64,000 nt of DNA. Source: Planococcus beigongshangi. GTDB taxonomy: Bacteria > Bacillota > Bacilli > Bacillales_A > Planococcaceae. The position numbers were made by a program, and so were the translations under genes. Each line of letters starts with the position of its first letter. Within the stretch, counting starts at the first letter, position 1. The notes under the pieces are model-generated. The model was not told where the DNA came from. It ran no database searches and worked only from the letters and a program-made list of their open reading frames with translations. Of the stretch, positions 55,147-61,979 are shown piece after piece. The stretch is from contig NZ_JADHDU010000005.1 in NCBI RefSeq assembly GCF_016820495.1, positions 62,001-126,000 on the forward strand, in the 5' to 3' direction.

Positions 55147-55265
55147 GCTATAAGTTGGACTGAGTTGGATTATGTTCGAAAGCAATATCCCTATAATATA
55201 GAAGAAACCTGAAAATCATTGACGTTTTTGCAGGAGTTCGATGGGGCATAAAACAGCGCCCTTAC

Positions 55266-55276
55266 AAATGGCATAA
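55266..55276. other. attR core of the prophage
   Basis: AAATGGCATAA identical to attL. The following bases complete the codons for a KWHNG ending with GGG TGA, the presumed original 3' end of host yutJ. Confidence 0.88.
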
Positions 55277-55295
55277 CGGGTGAGAAGATGATCCG

Positions 55296-55326
55296 AAAAA
55301 AAGCGCTCAGCTATGAGCGCTTTTTT
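55296..55326. terminator. Bidirectional terminator between yutJ end and yuzD
   Basis: AAAAAAGCGCTCA pairs with TGAGCGCTTTTTT around GCTA. It carries T-runs on both strands, so it served yutJ before insertion and still serves yuzD. Confidence 0.92.
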
Positions 55327-55338
55327 GTATCAGCTTTT

Positions 55339-55662
55339 TTACTCCGCCTTAAAACCATGTTTCTCCAGTTCCTTATAAATCGGCTTCAACTGGACATAGC
55401 CTTCCGCAGCAACTTCATCTTCCACAAGCACCAGCGGATAAAAGAATTCATCATCTTGTATTCGTTTGATATATTCTTTCTGACGCTCATCGGCCGTCTC
55501 TTTCTCAATATCTATATAAGTAATTGAAAATGGCTGATCTTTATATTTTCGCGGGATGGCAGCCTGCAGCCACTCGTACGTATCGATCGATGATGGGGCA
55601 TTTACACAGCTGGCGCAGATTATATTTGCTCCGTATACTTCAATGGCAATATTCTTTGTCAT
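55339..55662 (-). CDS. yuzD: YuzD family protein (DUF1462)
   Basis: The 107-residue protein has an early cysteine pair in IEVYGANIICASCVNAPSS and a thioredoxin-like layout, typical of YuzD/DUF1462. AGGAGG lies upstream of ATG 55662. In relatives it adjoins yutJ and yutI, which confirms that the prophage has split the cluster. Function unknown, possibly redox or Fe-S related. Confidence 0.9.
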   Translation of the reverse strand: MTKNIAIEVYGANIICASCVNAPSSIDTYEWLQAAIPRKYKDQPFSITYIDIEKETADERQKEYIKRIQDDEFFYPLVLVEDEVAAEGYVQLKPIYKELEKHGFKAE

Positions 55663-55745
55663 AAAAAATAACCTCCTGTGAATTCATTAGTGGCTTTTTG
55701 TCTCTAATCACATTATAATGATTATAATGAAAGGAGTCGATATAA

Positions 55746-55982
55746 ATGACTGAAGCTATGGTTGAAGAGCAAGTAATGGAAGTCTTAGATAAATTGCGTC
55801 CATTCCTTTTACGTGACGGAGGGGACTGTGAACTTGTCGATATCGAAGACGGAATCGTAAAACTTCGTCTGCTCGGTGCATGCGGAAGCTGCCCAAGTTC
55901 GACAATTACATTGAAAGCTGGAATTGAACGTGCATTAACGGAGGAAGTTCCTGGCATCGTTGAAGTAGAACAAGTATTTTAA
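55746..55982 (+). CDS. yutI: YutI, NifU-like Fe-S carrier
   Basis: A 78-residue NifU C-terminal domain protein with the [12 protein letters not shown] motif (two cysteines binding a cluster at the dimer interface) and [29 protein letters not shown]. It delivers Fe-S clusters to target proteins, functionally linked to the suf operon at the left of the window. AAAGGAG precedes the ATG. Confidence 0.94.
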   Translation: MTEAMVEEQVMEVLDKLRPFLLRDGGDCELVDIEDGIVKLRLLGACGSCPSSTITLKAGIERALTEEVPGIVEVEQVF

Positions 55983-55986
55983 AGCC

Positions 55987-56012
55987 AAGGGACCTGTCGA
56001 AGGTCCCTTTTT
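55987..56012 (+). terminator. Terminator of yutI
   Basis: AAGGGACCT pairs with AGGTCCCTT around GTCGA and is followed by Ts. Confidence 0.9.
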
Positions 56013-56103
56013 CTGTCCTTAAAACACTTTTTGGAAAGTCCGCATATTTGGACCGTTCCAGAATTTATTGCTATTATAGAATGGAAGGAAAGGGTGATGG
56101 GGA

Positions 56104-56466
56104 ATGGAACAAGTAGTCCAAATTACAGAAGCCGCTTCTTTTCAGATCAAAGAGATGATGCGGCACAATGAAGAGGAAGATTCATTTCTGCGGGTAGCTG
56201 TCAACGGCGGTGGCTGCAGCGGATTGACATACGGCATGGGCTTTGAAAAAGAACAGGCTGCAGAAGATGACCGTTATGAGCAATTCGGGATTCCGATTTT
56301 GATTGCAAAAGAAGATGCACCAATTTTACAAGGCACAGTAGTCGACTATAAACAGTCTTTGATGGGCGGCGGATTTACAATTGAAAATCCCAATGCCATC
56401 GCTTCATGCGGCTGTGGGACTTCGTTCCGCACTGCGAAAAAAGTGGGGACTCCGGAAAGCTGCTGA
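56104..56466 (+). CDS. yutM: YutM, HesB/IscA-type Fe-S carrier
   Basis: The 120-residue A-type carrier has the three conserved cysteines: NGGGCSGLTYGMGF and the C-terminal CGCG in IASCGCGTSFRTA. It receives and transfers Fe-S clusters. GAAAGGGTGATGGG precedes the ATG. It is the last recognised host gene before the second mobile element. Confidence 0.94.
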   Translation: MEQVVQITEAASFQIKEMMRHNEEEDSFLRVAVNGGGCSGLTYGMGFEKEQAAEDDRYEQFGIPILIAKEDAPILQGTVVDYKQSLMGGGFTIENPNAIASCGCGTSFRTAKKVGTPESC

Positions 56467-56640
56467 CGTTTTACAGTCGGCATATCAAACGTTGACATTG
56501 ACACAAGGACTGTTAATCACGCGCATATATTGCGGGTTAGCGGTATCGTTTCTGTAGATTAGGAACCGTGATTTAATCAAATATGGGCAGTAAACTACGA
56601 CCTTCTTGGCGGAATCTAACCGCTGAGGAGGTCTATTTTT
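56467..56640. other. Junction between yutM and the second mobile element
   Basis: No gene. TTGACA at about 56493 is a possible -35 box. GAGGAGG at the end serves the recombinase. The attachment site should lie here or in the end of yutM, but its partner is outside the window, so it cannot be defined. Confidence 0.5.
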
Positions 56641-57663
56641 ATGCGGATAAAGAAACGTCGGGCGATGTCAGTCGAGCAAGAGGCGTTGAGTAAGCCGAAA
56701 CTAACGTTGCAGCAGGCCGTTGACATCGTTATATCGGGAAAGCGAAACGAAGGGGTGCGCGAGCGAACGCTAGAAGATTATTCGAATATGTGGCGCTACT
56801 TCACGGATTGGCTTGCGGAGAACTACGAAGATATTACTTACGTTAACGATTTAACGGTGGACGTATTCCGTAACTACATTAATTATATGCGCTTCGACAA
56901 AGAACGCTATGGGAATCACCCGTATATCACGACGAAGCAGCGCGTAGGCTTATCGGACACTACCGTGAATATAAACCTGCGCTGTTTGAAAGCGTTGCTG
57001 AATTACTTAGACCGCGAAGATTACTTGCTCGTTAATCCCGTTGCCAAGCTAAAGCTAATTAAGCAAGACGTAGACTTGACGAACTGTTTTACGGACGCCG
57101 AGGTGAAGATATTATTTAAACAGCCGAACCTGCGCGACTATGTAGGCTTTCGCGATTACGTAGGAATGAACGTACTGCTAGATACAGGCCTGCGAATAGG
57201 CGAGTTATTGTCGTTGCGCATAACGGACATTGATTTTAAGACGCGCTTTATAACGATAGCTGCCGGAAACAGTAAGAACCGCACAATGCGCCTGGTGCCC
57301 GTAAGTAGCCATGTAATACGCTTGATACTGCAATTAATCGAAGAAAACAACCGCCATTTCAAAACTGATCGCATCTTCTTGTCGTGCTACGGCGCTAACT
57401 TAGGCGACCGCCAGTTTACAAAGCGTCTTAAGTATTACGCAGACAAAGGCGGAGTTGAAGCTGCGAAGGTAACGGCGCACGTATATCGCCATACTTGGGC
57501 GCGCGTCATGATTCTAAACGGTTGCGATCCGTTCACCTTGCAAAAGATTGGCGGCTGGTCTGATATACGCACGATGCGCCGCTATATCCAAATGGACACG
57601 GCCGATATGCGCAAGAGTCACGATTTACATTCGCCAGCTACATCGCTATTAAATAGAAAATAA
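56641..57663 (+). CDS. Tyrosine recombinase of a second mobile element
   Basis: The 340-residue XerD-like recombinase has a core-binding domain (residues 20-130) and a catalytic domain with DTGLRIGELLSLR (Arg), AGNSKNRTMRLVPV (Lys), TAHVYRHTWAR (His-x-x-Arg), GGWSDIRTMRRYIQM (Trp/His position and Tyr). All residues needed for activity appear present. It is only distantly similar to the prophage integrase. It is transcribed away from yutM and probably inserts this element. Confidence 0.9.
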   Translation: MRIKKRRAMSVEQEALSKPKLTLQQAVDIVISGKRNEGVRERTLEDYSNMWRYFTDWLAENYEDITYVNDLTVDVFRNYINYMRFDKERYGNHPYITTKQRVGLSDTTVNINLRCLKALLNYLDREDYLLVNPVAKLKLIKQDVDLTNCFTDAEVKILFKQPNLRDYVGFRDYVGMNVLLDTGLRIGELLSLRITDIDFKTRFITIAAGNSKNRTMRLVPVSSHVIRLILQLIEENNRHFKTDRIFLSCYGANLGDRQFTKRLKYYADKGGVEAAKVTAHVYRHTWARVMILNGCDPFTLQKIGGWSDIRTMRRYIQMDTADMRKSHDLHSPATSLLNRK

Positions 57664-57693
57664 AAAAGAGCGCCGCCCATAAAGGGAAGCACT

Positions 57694-57797
57694 CGCATAC
57701 TCCGACCGGCGCCAACCGGTTTATCGGATCATTCACAATACCGATAGTATATCGAAAAAAGCGTCCAATTGCAACGCTTATTTGAGTATGCGTTTTT
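57694..57797 (+). promoter_or_regulatory. Four-helix structured leader ending in a U-run
   Basis: A 9-bp closing stem, CGCATACTC (57694-57702) with GAGTATGCG (57784-57792), encloses three hairpins and ends in TTTTT (57793-57797). The hairpins are ACCGG/CCGGT (57705-57720), TATCGG/CCGATA (57722-57746) and AAGCGT/ACGCTT (57759-57779). The layout of a multibranch junction closed by a stem abutting a U-run is that of a terminator or attenuator RNA. It lies 38 bases before the start of the next gene. Confidence 0.65.
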
Positions 57798-57834
57798 CTT
57801 CTAACATATGGGCCGCCGAAAAGGGGCTAATCCA

Positions 57835-58584
57835 ATGACGCTTACACTCGATAATTATAAAACGTTTGATTCAATCGCCGACTTAAACGAAGCGATCCGC
57901 CTACACCTGCGCGAACATCAGTATAAATTAAATGCGACGGCTATCAAGGTATTTGAAGTTGTCTGTCGGCACGCGGTGAAGTACGCCGGCGCTAGTTGGC
58001 TGAAAATCGACTCCCTGGCGCGACTAATCGGCAAATCTGCGACAACGACTCGCCGCATACTGGCGTTGCTTGAGCGTCTTGGCATCGTAAAACGGATCGC
58101 GTTCATGCGTAAAGTTAGCGGGGGAAATGGCGCTAATATTATCGTTATTCTGCCGCCGGAATCTACTAATGGTTGCCCGCCAGTGGTTGGGCGTGAGCAA
58201 GCAGTGGAGCCTACGACAGCAAGCGTTGAGCAGCCGGAAATCGAAAACGAAACCATAACTCTTTTAAGCTCAAAAGAATTATTAAGTACTAATACGTATA
58301 GCAAGCCGTTTAAGACGTTTCTGACCACCGCAGAGGCGTTATTAGGTGCGGGCAGCCGTAAACTCATAAACCGTATGTATGGCGTGTGGTTAGCCCATAC
58401 GTCGAAGATTAAGCACGTCTACGATGCGGATATGCTGCTACATACGGGCATTGCTGCGTTGCGTGTGACATTGCAGGCGACTAAGCGTAAGGATATACGC
58501 AACCTAGCCGGGTTCTATAACGGCACGCTCGACCGGATGCTCGATAAATTATACTTCGATGAAATAAAGAGTTACTACATCTAA
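57835..58584 (+). CDS. Winged-helix replication/regulatory protein
   Basis: A 249-residue protein from ATG 57835 (AAAGGGG 8 bases upstream; an ATG at 57808 is less likely). The N-terminal 110 residues form a winged helix: LNATAIKVFEVVCRHAVKYAGASWLKIDSLARLIGKSATTTRRILALLERLGIVKRI. Such proteins occur in Bacillus plasmids and integrative elements, and resemble replication initiators or MarR-like regulators. The C-terminal part (LINRMYGVWLAHTSKI..) is helical and unnamed. Confidence 0.72.
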   Translation: MTLTLDNYKTFDSIADLNEAIRLHLREHQYKLNATAIKVFEVVCRHAVKYAGASWLKIDSLARLIGKSATTTRRILALLERLGIVKRIAFMRKVSGGNGANIIVILPPESTNGCPPVVGREQAVEPTTASVEQPEIENETITLLSSKELLSTNTYSKPFKTFLTTAEALLGAGSRKLINRMYGVWLAHTSKIKHVYDADMLLHTGIAALRVTLQATKRKDIRNLAGFYNGTLDRMLDKLYFDEIKSYYI

Positions 58585-58587
58585 TTT

Positions 58588-58800
58588 TCAGAACATACTT
58601 TCAATCCAAGTAACGATATCTTGCCAAAAGCTAAAAAGAAATAGAAATCCAAATAAGAATGTGACAGCTACAGAAATGAGTATAGGGTGATTAGCGGCAA
58701 AAGAATTCTTTTGACTTGATTGGCTATAATTATTCGAATTAACCTGATGTCCAATATTTGAATTCTTAATTTTATTTTTATCACCTAGTTTAATACTCAA
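58588..58800 (-). CDS. Small membrane protein with GDKNKIK motif
   Basis: A 70-residue protein from TTG 58800 (GAGG 9 bases upstream) that overlaps the AbiTii gene stop by 3 bases. The N-terminus LGDKNKIKNSNIGHQVNSNN repeats the motif at the C-terminus of the AbiTii protein. The C-terminal third is one membrane helix (PILISVAVTFLFGFLFLFSFW). Shared motif and coupling suggest the two proteins act together at the membrane. No family recognised. Confidence 0.75.
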   Translation of the reverse strand: MSIKLGDKNKIKNSNIGHQVNSNNYSQSSQKNSFAANHPILISVAVTFLFGFLFLFSFWQDIVTWIESMF

Positions 58801-59486
58801 TTTTTATCGCCTCTTGATAACAAGTTTCCGATACGAGAGCCTTTAATCTTATTCTTGTCTCCCATATCGATTGAACCTTCATAAATTATATTTTCGATAT
58901 TGTAGATTACAGAACTTTTTTTAGTGCTATCATCGTCAATTTGTTCTTTAATGTCTAGGTCTTCTATATTATCGAATTGTTTTTCCAATTCCATAATCAC
59001 TTCAATAAGTTTTGATTTCACATTAGAAACAAGGCCATCAACTTGATTTGACGAAAACTTTACTTTCATTGATGCAATTTGTAACTCGTCTACTGAAATT
59101 TTGTGACAGAAAGCTGTAGAAATTGGTTTTGCTATGTTATTGCGATTATCACCATTAAGCATGTTTTCGATTGCCTTAATTCCGTCTTTAAATTCTAAAA
59201 CACATAAATTAGTAATAGTTTCTTTATCTAATAATACCTCTAACGGAACCTGTGCTTCTGTATACGTTGTTTGGAAGTTTACCAAGAATGTGCCATATGG
59301 AATTCCTCTAAGTTTTCTGTAAGGAGGGATGTCTTTGGGATCTTTATATCCTCGCAACTCTCCGTCAACCCAATTCATTATAATCTCATTATCTAAATCT
59401 GATAAAATCACTTTTAATCTCATTAGAATATTTTCTAATTGTTCTTTTCCGCTCACTATATCTTTTAATAGCTGACTGCGTGCCAT
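58797..59486 (-). CDS. AbiTii-domain protein
   Basis: The 229-residue protein has an N-terminal AbiTii domain (LLKDIVSGKEQLENILMRLKVILSDLDNEIIMNWVDGELRGYKDPKDIPPYRKL..), named for its association with abortive infection. The middle is helical. The C-terminus ends SIDMGDKNKIKGSRIGNLL, sharing GDKNKIKxSxIG with the next protein. It is AT-rich against its neighbours and transcribed opposite to the element core. Defence function is inferred from the family name and context. Confidence 0.8.
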   Translation of the reverse strand: MARSQLLKDIVSGKEQLENILMRLKVILSDLDNEIIMNWVDGELRGYKDPKDIPPYRKLRGIPYGTFLVNFQTTYTEAQVPLEVLLDKETITNLCVLEFKDGIKAIENMLNGDNRNNIAKPISTAFCHKISVDELQIASMKVKFSSNQVDGLVSNVKSKLIEVIMELEKQFDNIEDLDIKEQIDDDSTKKSSVIYNIENIIYEGSIDMGDKNKIKGSRIGNLLSRGDKN

Positions 59487-59577
59487 AGTTAAATCGCCTT
59501 CTTTCTATGATTAGTCTATATTATATCTTATTTTGTAAAAAAATTCTGAAACCTGTTCTAATATACTTTTAGATACA

Positions 59578-59617
59578 AAAAGAACGTCCCTATCTTCGTA
59601 GCGAGGGGCGTTCTTTG
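59578..59617. terminator. Terminator between repressor and AbiTii gene
   Basis: AAAGAACGTCCCT pairs with AGGGGCGTTCTTT around a 12-base loop, with T-run best on the minus strand. It ends the repressor transcript, so the AbiTii operon probably has its own promoter. Confidence 0.88.
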
Positions 59618-59621
59618 TCGT

Positions 59622-59867
59622 TTACTTGTCGTTCAGTTGATACGTAAATAAATCGTTTAGCGTGTACGTCTTATTGACGCCTTCTTTAGCTGCCTTGGCG
59701 TTGATCGCGTCGAGTATGCGTTCCATCGTGCCGAGTTCTAGGCGCTTCGTAGTGCCGTTGTGCATATCCAACAGCGTTGCCGGTCGCGTTTTCGATTCGA
59801 CGGCAATTTCGTTACGTGTCGCGTTTATTTCGCCGAGTACCTGCGGTAAATTGTGCGCAAATGGCAT
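59622..59867 (-). CDS. Cro/CI-type HTH repressor of the second element
   Basis: An 81-residue HTH protein (LGEINATRNEIAVESKTRPATLLDMHNGTTKRLELGTMERILDAINA) of the short Cro/C1 class. AAGGGGG precedes the ATG. It faces the rightward operon across a region with three related operators, so it likely controls the element's own genes and itself. Confidence 0.85.
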   Translation of the reverse strand: MPFAHNLPQVLGEINATRNEIAVESKTRPATLLDMHNGTTKRLELGTMERILDAINAKAAKEGVNKTYTLNDLFTYQLNDK

Positions 59868-59909
59868 TGCTATTTCCCCCTTACATCAACGTTAATCCAA
59901 GTATACAAC

Positions 59910-60017
59910 GTAAACGGCAGTCGTAATACTTTTATTTTAAAATATTTTGTAAAAATGCTTGACGTATTACTTCAGTCGTTATACTATAATTTTAGAAGTA
60001 TTACGACAGACGTAAAG
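59910..60017. promoter_or_regulatory. Divergent control region with three operators
   Basis: Three related 20-21-bp sites: 59910-59929 (inverse orientation), 59964-59984 and 59998-60017, each with GTATTAC followed by a GTC/GAC-CGT half. GTCGTAATACT (59920-59930) and AGTATTACGAC (59997-60007) are exact inverse copies. A promoter TTGACG (59959-59964)/TACTAT (59982-59987), spacer 17, is overlapped by the middle site. Confidence 0.72.
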
Positions 60018-60029
60018 GAGCGAACGCAA

Positions 60030-60164
60030 ATGCAACTGATTCGACGGATTGATTCCTACTTTATCGGTGAACCCGACGAAGGCACGGTAACTGATCGGCT
60101 TTACTTCTTCGGAACACTGGCAGCAACAGGTATCATCGCAGCAGTAACTTTATTTAACCTATAA
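60030..60164 (+). CDS. 44-residue membrane peptide
   Basis: First gene of the repressed rightward operon: AAAGGAG upstream, MQLIRRIDSYFIGEPDEG then one membrane helix (LYFFGTLAATGIIAAVTLF). No family recognised. Confidence 0.65.
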   Translation: MQLIRRIDSYFIGEPDEGTVTDRLYFFGTLAATGIIAAVTLFNL

Positions 60165-60185
60165 AACGAAAAGGGGCAATCAATC

Positions 60186-60509
60186 ATGAAGAAAAATTCA
60201 ATTTACAACCTTGAGGTAATCACGGAACAGGACGTATTTAACGCTTTCCGCAGCGAATTTAAGGATGTTGGCCGCGTGTCATCGCTATCTCACGACATGG
60301 GTGACGGGGAGTCTGCTACTTATGCGCAAATTCACTTAGGCGACGACTTTACCGTTGCATTGTACGACGACGCGCAAATCCTGGCGTTCCAAAATGGCGG
60401 CAAGGAAGTTATTTCGGTGGCGTGGAACGAAGCGACCGAGGCATTATTGCGCGATCCTGCGGCCTTGACGGCGTTGGCGACCCTAGCGGCTAACGTTGAA
60501 GAATTATAA
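60186..60509 (+). CDS. Hypothetical protein of the second element
   Basis: A 107-residue acidic alpha/beta protein (MKKNSIYNLEVITEQDVFNAFRSEFKDVGRVS), 21 bases after the membrane peptide and preceded by AAAAGGGG. It ends with an Ala/Leu-rich helix. No family recognised. Confidence 0.65.
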   Translation: MKKNSIYNLEVITEQDVFNAFRSEFKDVGRVSSLSHDMGDGESATYAQIHLGDDFTVALYDDAQILAFQNGGKEVISVAWNEATEALLRDPAALTALATLAANVEEL

Positions 60510-60546
60510 AGTGAACTTTTCGTAAAAAAAGAATTTTGTCACTTTT
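60506..60546 (+). terminator. Terminator of the rightward early operon
   Basis: AAAGTGA pairs with TCACTTT across a loop with further A/T pairing, followed by TTTTT at the gene end. Confidence 0.7.
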
Positions 60547-60547
60547 T

Positions 60548-60836
60548 CAAGATTTGAAGTTTATCCGATATATACTCCGAGTAGTCCAATCAAACGTTTG
60601 ACGCGTGATTTAGTACCACAATAATATGCACTATCACTAGCAATTGACGAAATCGTCAAAAAGTTTGTTTTGTCAATTTTCCCAGTTATTCGATTGCGTG
60701 AGCATATACTTCGAGTTGTTAACCAAATGACCGCGGCAACGGTCGGAAGTCTTAACACAAACGGGCATCAAAAGTTTACAAGGGCGTCCAGCACATACAA
60801 TACAACTGCATACTGCGGCGGCAACCGTTAGTATCG
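60548..60836. other. Non-coding region with diverged direct repeats
   Basis: No gene. ATATACTCCGAGTAGT (60570) and ATATACTTCGAGTTGT (60704) start related ~25-bp repeats 134 bp apart. Between them is a perfect dyad, TTGACGA-AA-TCGTCAA (about 60645). Two later hairpins both present CGGCAA in the loop (GACCG/CGGTC near 60731; ATACT..AGTAT near 60810). Candidate origin or regulatory RNA; unproven. Confidence 0.4.
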
Positions 60837-60868
60837 GCGCCATTCTTTAAGATAGATTGGCGCTTTTT
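60837..60868 (+). terminator. Rightward terminator
   Basis: GCGCCA (60837-60842) pairs with TGGCGC (60858-60863) and is followed by TTTTT. It implies a plus-strand transcript through the non-coding region. Confidence 0.75.
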
Positions 60869-60883
60869 ATTTAATCAATAATA

Positions 60884-60912
60884 AAACCCCGCTAAATAAT
60901 CAGCGAGGTTAA
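60884..60912 (-). terminator. Terminator of the B12-controlled peptide gene
   Basis: On the minus strand AACCTCGCT pairs with AGCGGGGTT and is followed by T-rich sequence, shortly after the 35-codon gene. Confidence 0.85.
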
Positions 60913-60917
60913 TCATG

Positions 60918-61025
60918 CTATTTTTTAACAATCTTGTAATTAGTAGTAATATGCCAAACTACATTAGCAGCTAGAATGACAAAAACCGGTTCAAGAATTC
61001 GGAAAAATAGTTCGCCCGCAGCCAT
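60918..61025 (-). CDS. 35-residue membrane peptide under cobalamin riboswitch
   Basis: ATG 61025 has a strong AAGGGGGA site 5 bases upstream. The peptide has an acidic-polar start, one membrane helix (ILEPVFVILAANVVW) and a basic end (NYKIVKK). It is the only gene between the riboswitch attenuator and a terminator. The P-V-F in the helix, a following Trp and the Lys-rich tail recall Fst/Ldr-type small toxins, but it is not a B12 transporter type I know. It may also be an unknown regulator of uptake. Confidence 0.72.
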   Translation of the reverse strand: MAAGELFFRILEPVFVILAANVVWHITTNYKIVKK

Positions 61026-61039
61026 AAAAATCCCCCTTC

Positions 61040-61215
61040 CTAAAAAATACTCAAACTTAAAATGAGTATTTGACAGGTCTCCTGGCTCATGCGTCATCCT
61101 ACACTATGTCCTTCCCGTCCATTGGACAGTGGAATACATACATAGTTCGTCAACACTTACAGTTGCGGGTACAGCTCCGGATTTCAACGGATTCCCTATT
61201 AAGCCTTTTCAGGCA
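61040..61215 (-). promoter_or_regulatory. Cobalamin (B12) riboswitch with attenuator
   Basis: Read on the minus strand, the aptamer has GGGAATCCGTTGAAATCCGG, then GCTGTACCCGCAACTGTAA, CCACTG, GGGAAGG, AGGATGA and the B12 box GAGCCAGGAGACCTG. A terminator follows at 61042-61072 (AAATACTCA with TGAGTATTT and a T-run), before the small gene. B12 binding should switch the gene off. Confidence 0.92.
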
Positions 61216-61369
61216 TCAAATAAAAATTTATTGCTATTAAATTCTTACAATTTAAATTATAGCATAATTTATTAATTGTTAAAGGAATGTATTTCTATTT
61301 TATCGTTTTAAAGATAATAAAGGGGTGGTAAAAGTGCCGAATTGTTGGTCTTAAAGAAGATACGAACTT

Positions 61370-61504
61370 TTGCGATTTAAAAGTACCGTATACTTCTCGA
61401 TTTTTTGTATCAGAAAGAATAGACGGTCATATCCCGTCACTGACGAACAAATCAGCGATATTGTCGCAGCTCATCGCAGATTAAACGAGAAAGGGGCGTT
61501 GTAA
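61370..61504 (+). CDS. Possible 44-residue small gene
   Basis: A frame from TTG 61370 ends VTDEQISDIVAAHRRLNEKGAL and stops at 61504, with the next gene's ATG at the following base. AAAGAAG lies upstream. Adjacent stop and start argue for reality; the start is uncertain. Confidence 0.4.
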   Translation: MRFKSTVYFSIFCIRKNRRSYPVTDEQISDIVAAHRRLNEKGAL

Positions 61505-61672
61505 ATGATGCGCAAAAAGCGAATACGATCTATGCGGGTAGCACGTGAGCTGATGGCGCGAGGTTATCCGGCGATAGATACCTGCGAAGATAACGGCTAT
61601 ATCGTCTGGGACTTCGTTGCTTCGCCGGAACTTGAGCGCCTAGCATCGACATTAATGCGTGGAGGAGTATAG
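61505..61672 (+). CDS. 55-residue basic protein
   Basis: Starts MMRKKRIRSMRVARELMARGYPA behind GAGAAAGGGG. It ends LERLASTLMRGGV. A charged helical N-terminus suggests nucleic-acid binding, but no family is recognised. Confidence 0.6.
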   Translation: MMRKKRIRSMRVARELMARGYPAIDTCEDNGYIVWDFVASPELERLASTLMRGGV

Positions 61673-61675
61673 ACG

Positions 61676-61937
61676 TTGTTATGGCGGTTGTTTAAAAAAC
61701 GTAACATCGTAACATACCGTATTTATTTATATAGCAAATTAGGACACTTTTAACGTTGATCCATTGAACGTAGTGAAATGGCGGTCTGCTCTTAAAGATG
61801 TTGCTTCGCCTTACGGCTTGCAAACGAGTATAACTCAAGTTCAATCGCAACCAAATGCAGGCGAAGAATATACAAGTAAAGGCGGTCGGCTTCGCTATTG
61901 TAATTATCGCCCATCTTTACGCAGTAACCGATTATAA
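61676..61937 (+). pseudogene. Small gene split by a +1 frame change at TTT-TAA
   Basis: From TTG 61676 (GGAGG 10 bases upstream) the frame reads MLWRLFKKRNIVTYRIYLY, then SKLGHF and TAA at 61751. Skipping one T in the run 61748-61751 joins a 61-codon frame (NVDPLNVVKWRSALKDVASP.., stop 61935-61937). This may be an inactivating insertion, a sequencing error, or programmed +1 slippage at TTT TAA C, the layout used in prfB-like recoding. No family recognised. Confidence 0.5.
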
Positions 61938-61979
61938 AACACCTAACATCATCCACGCAAAACCGAGGAGGAACTAAAA

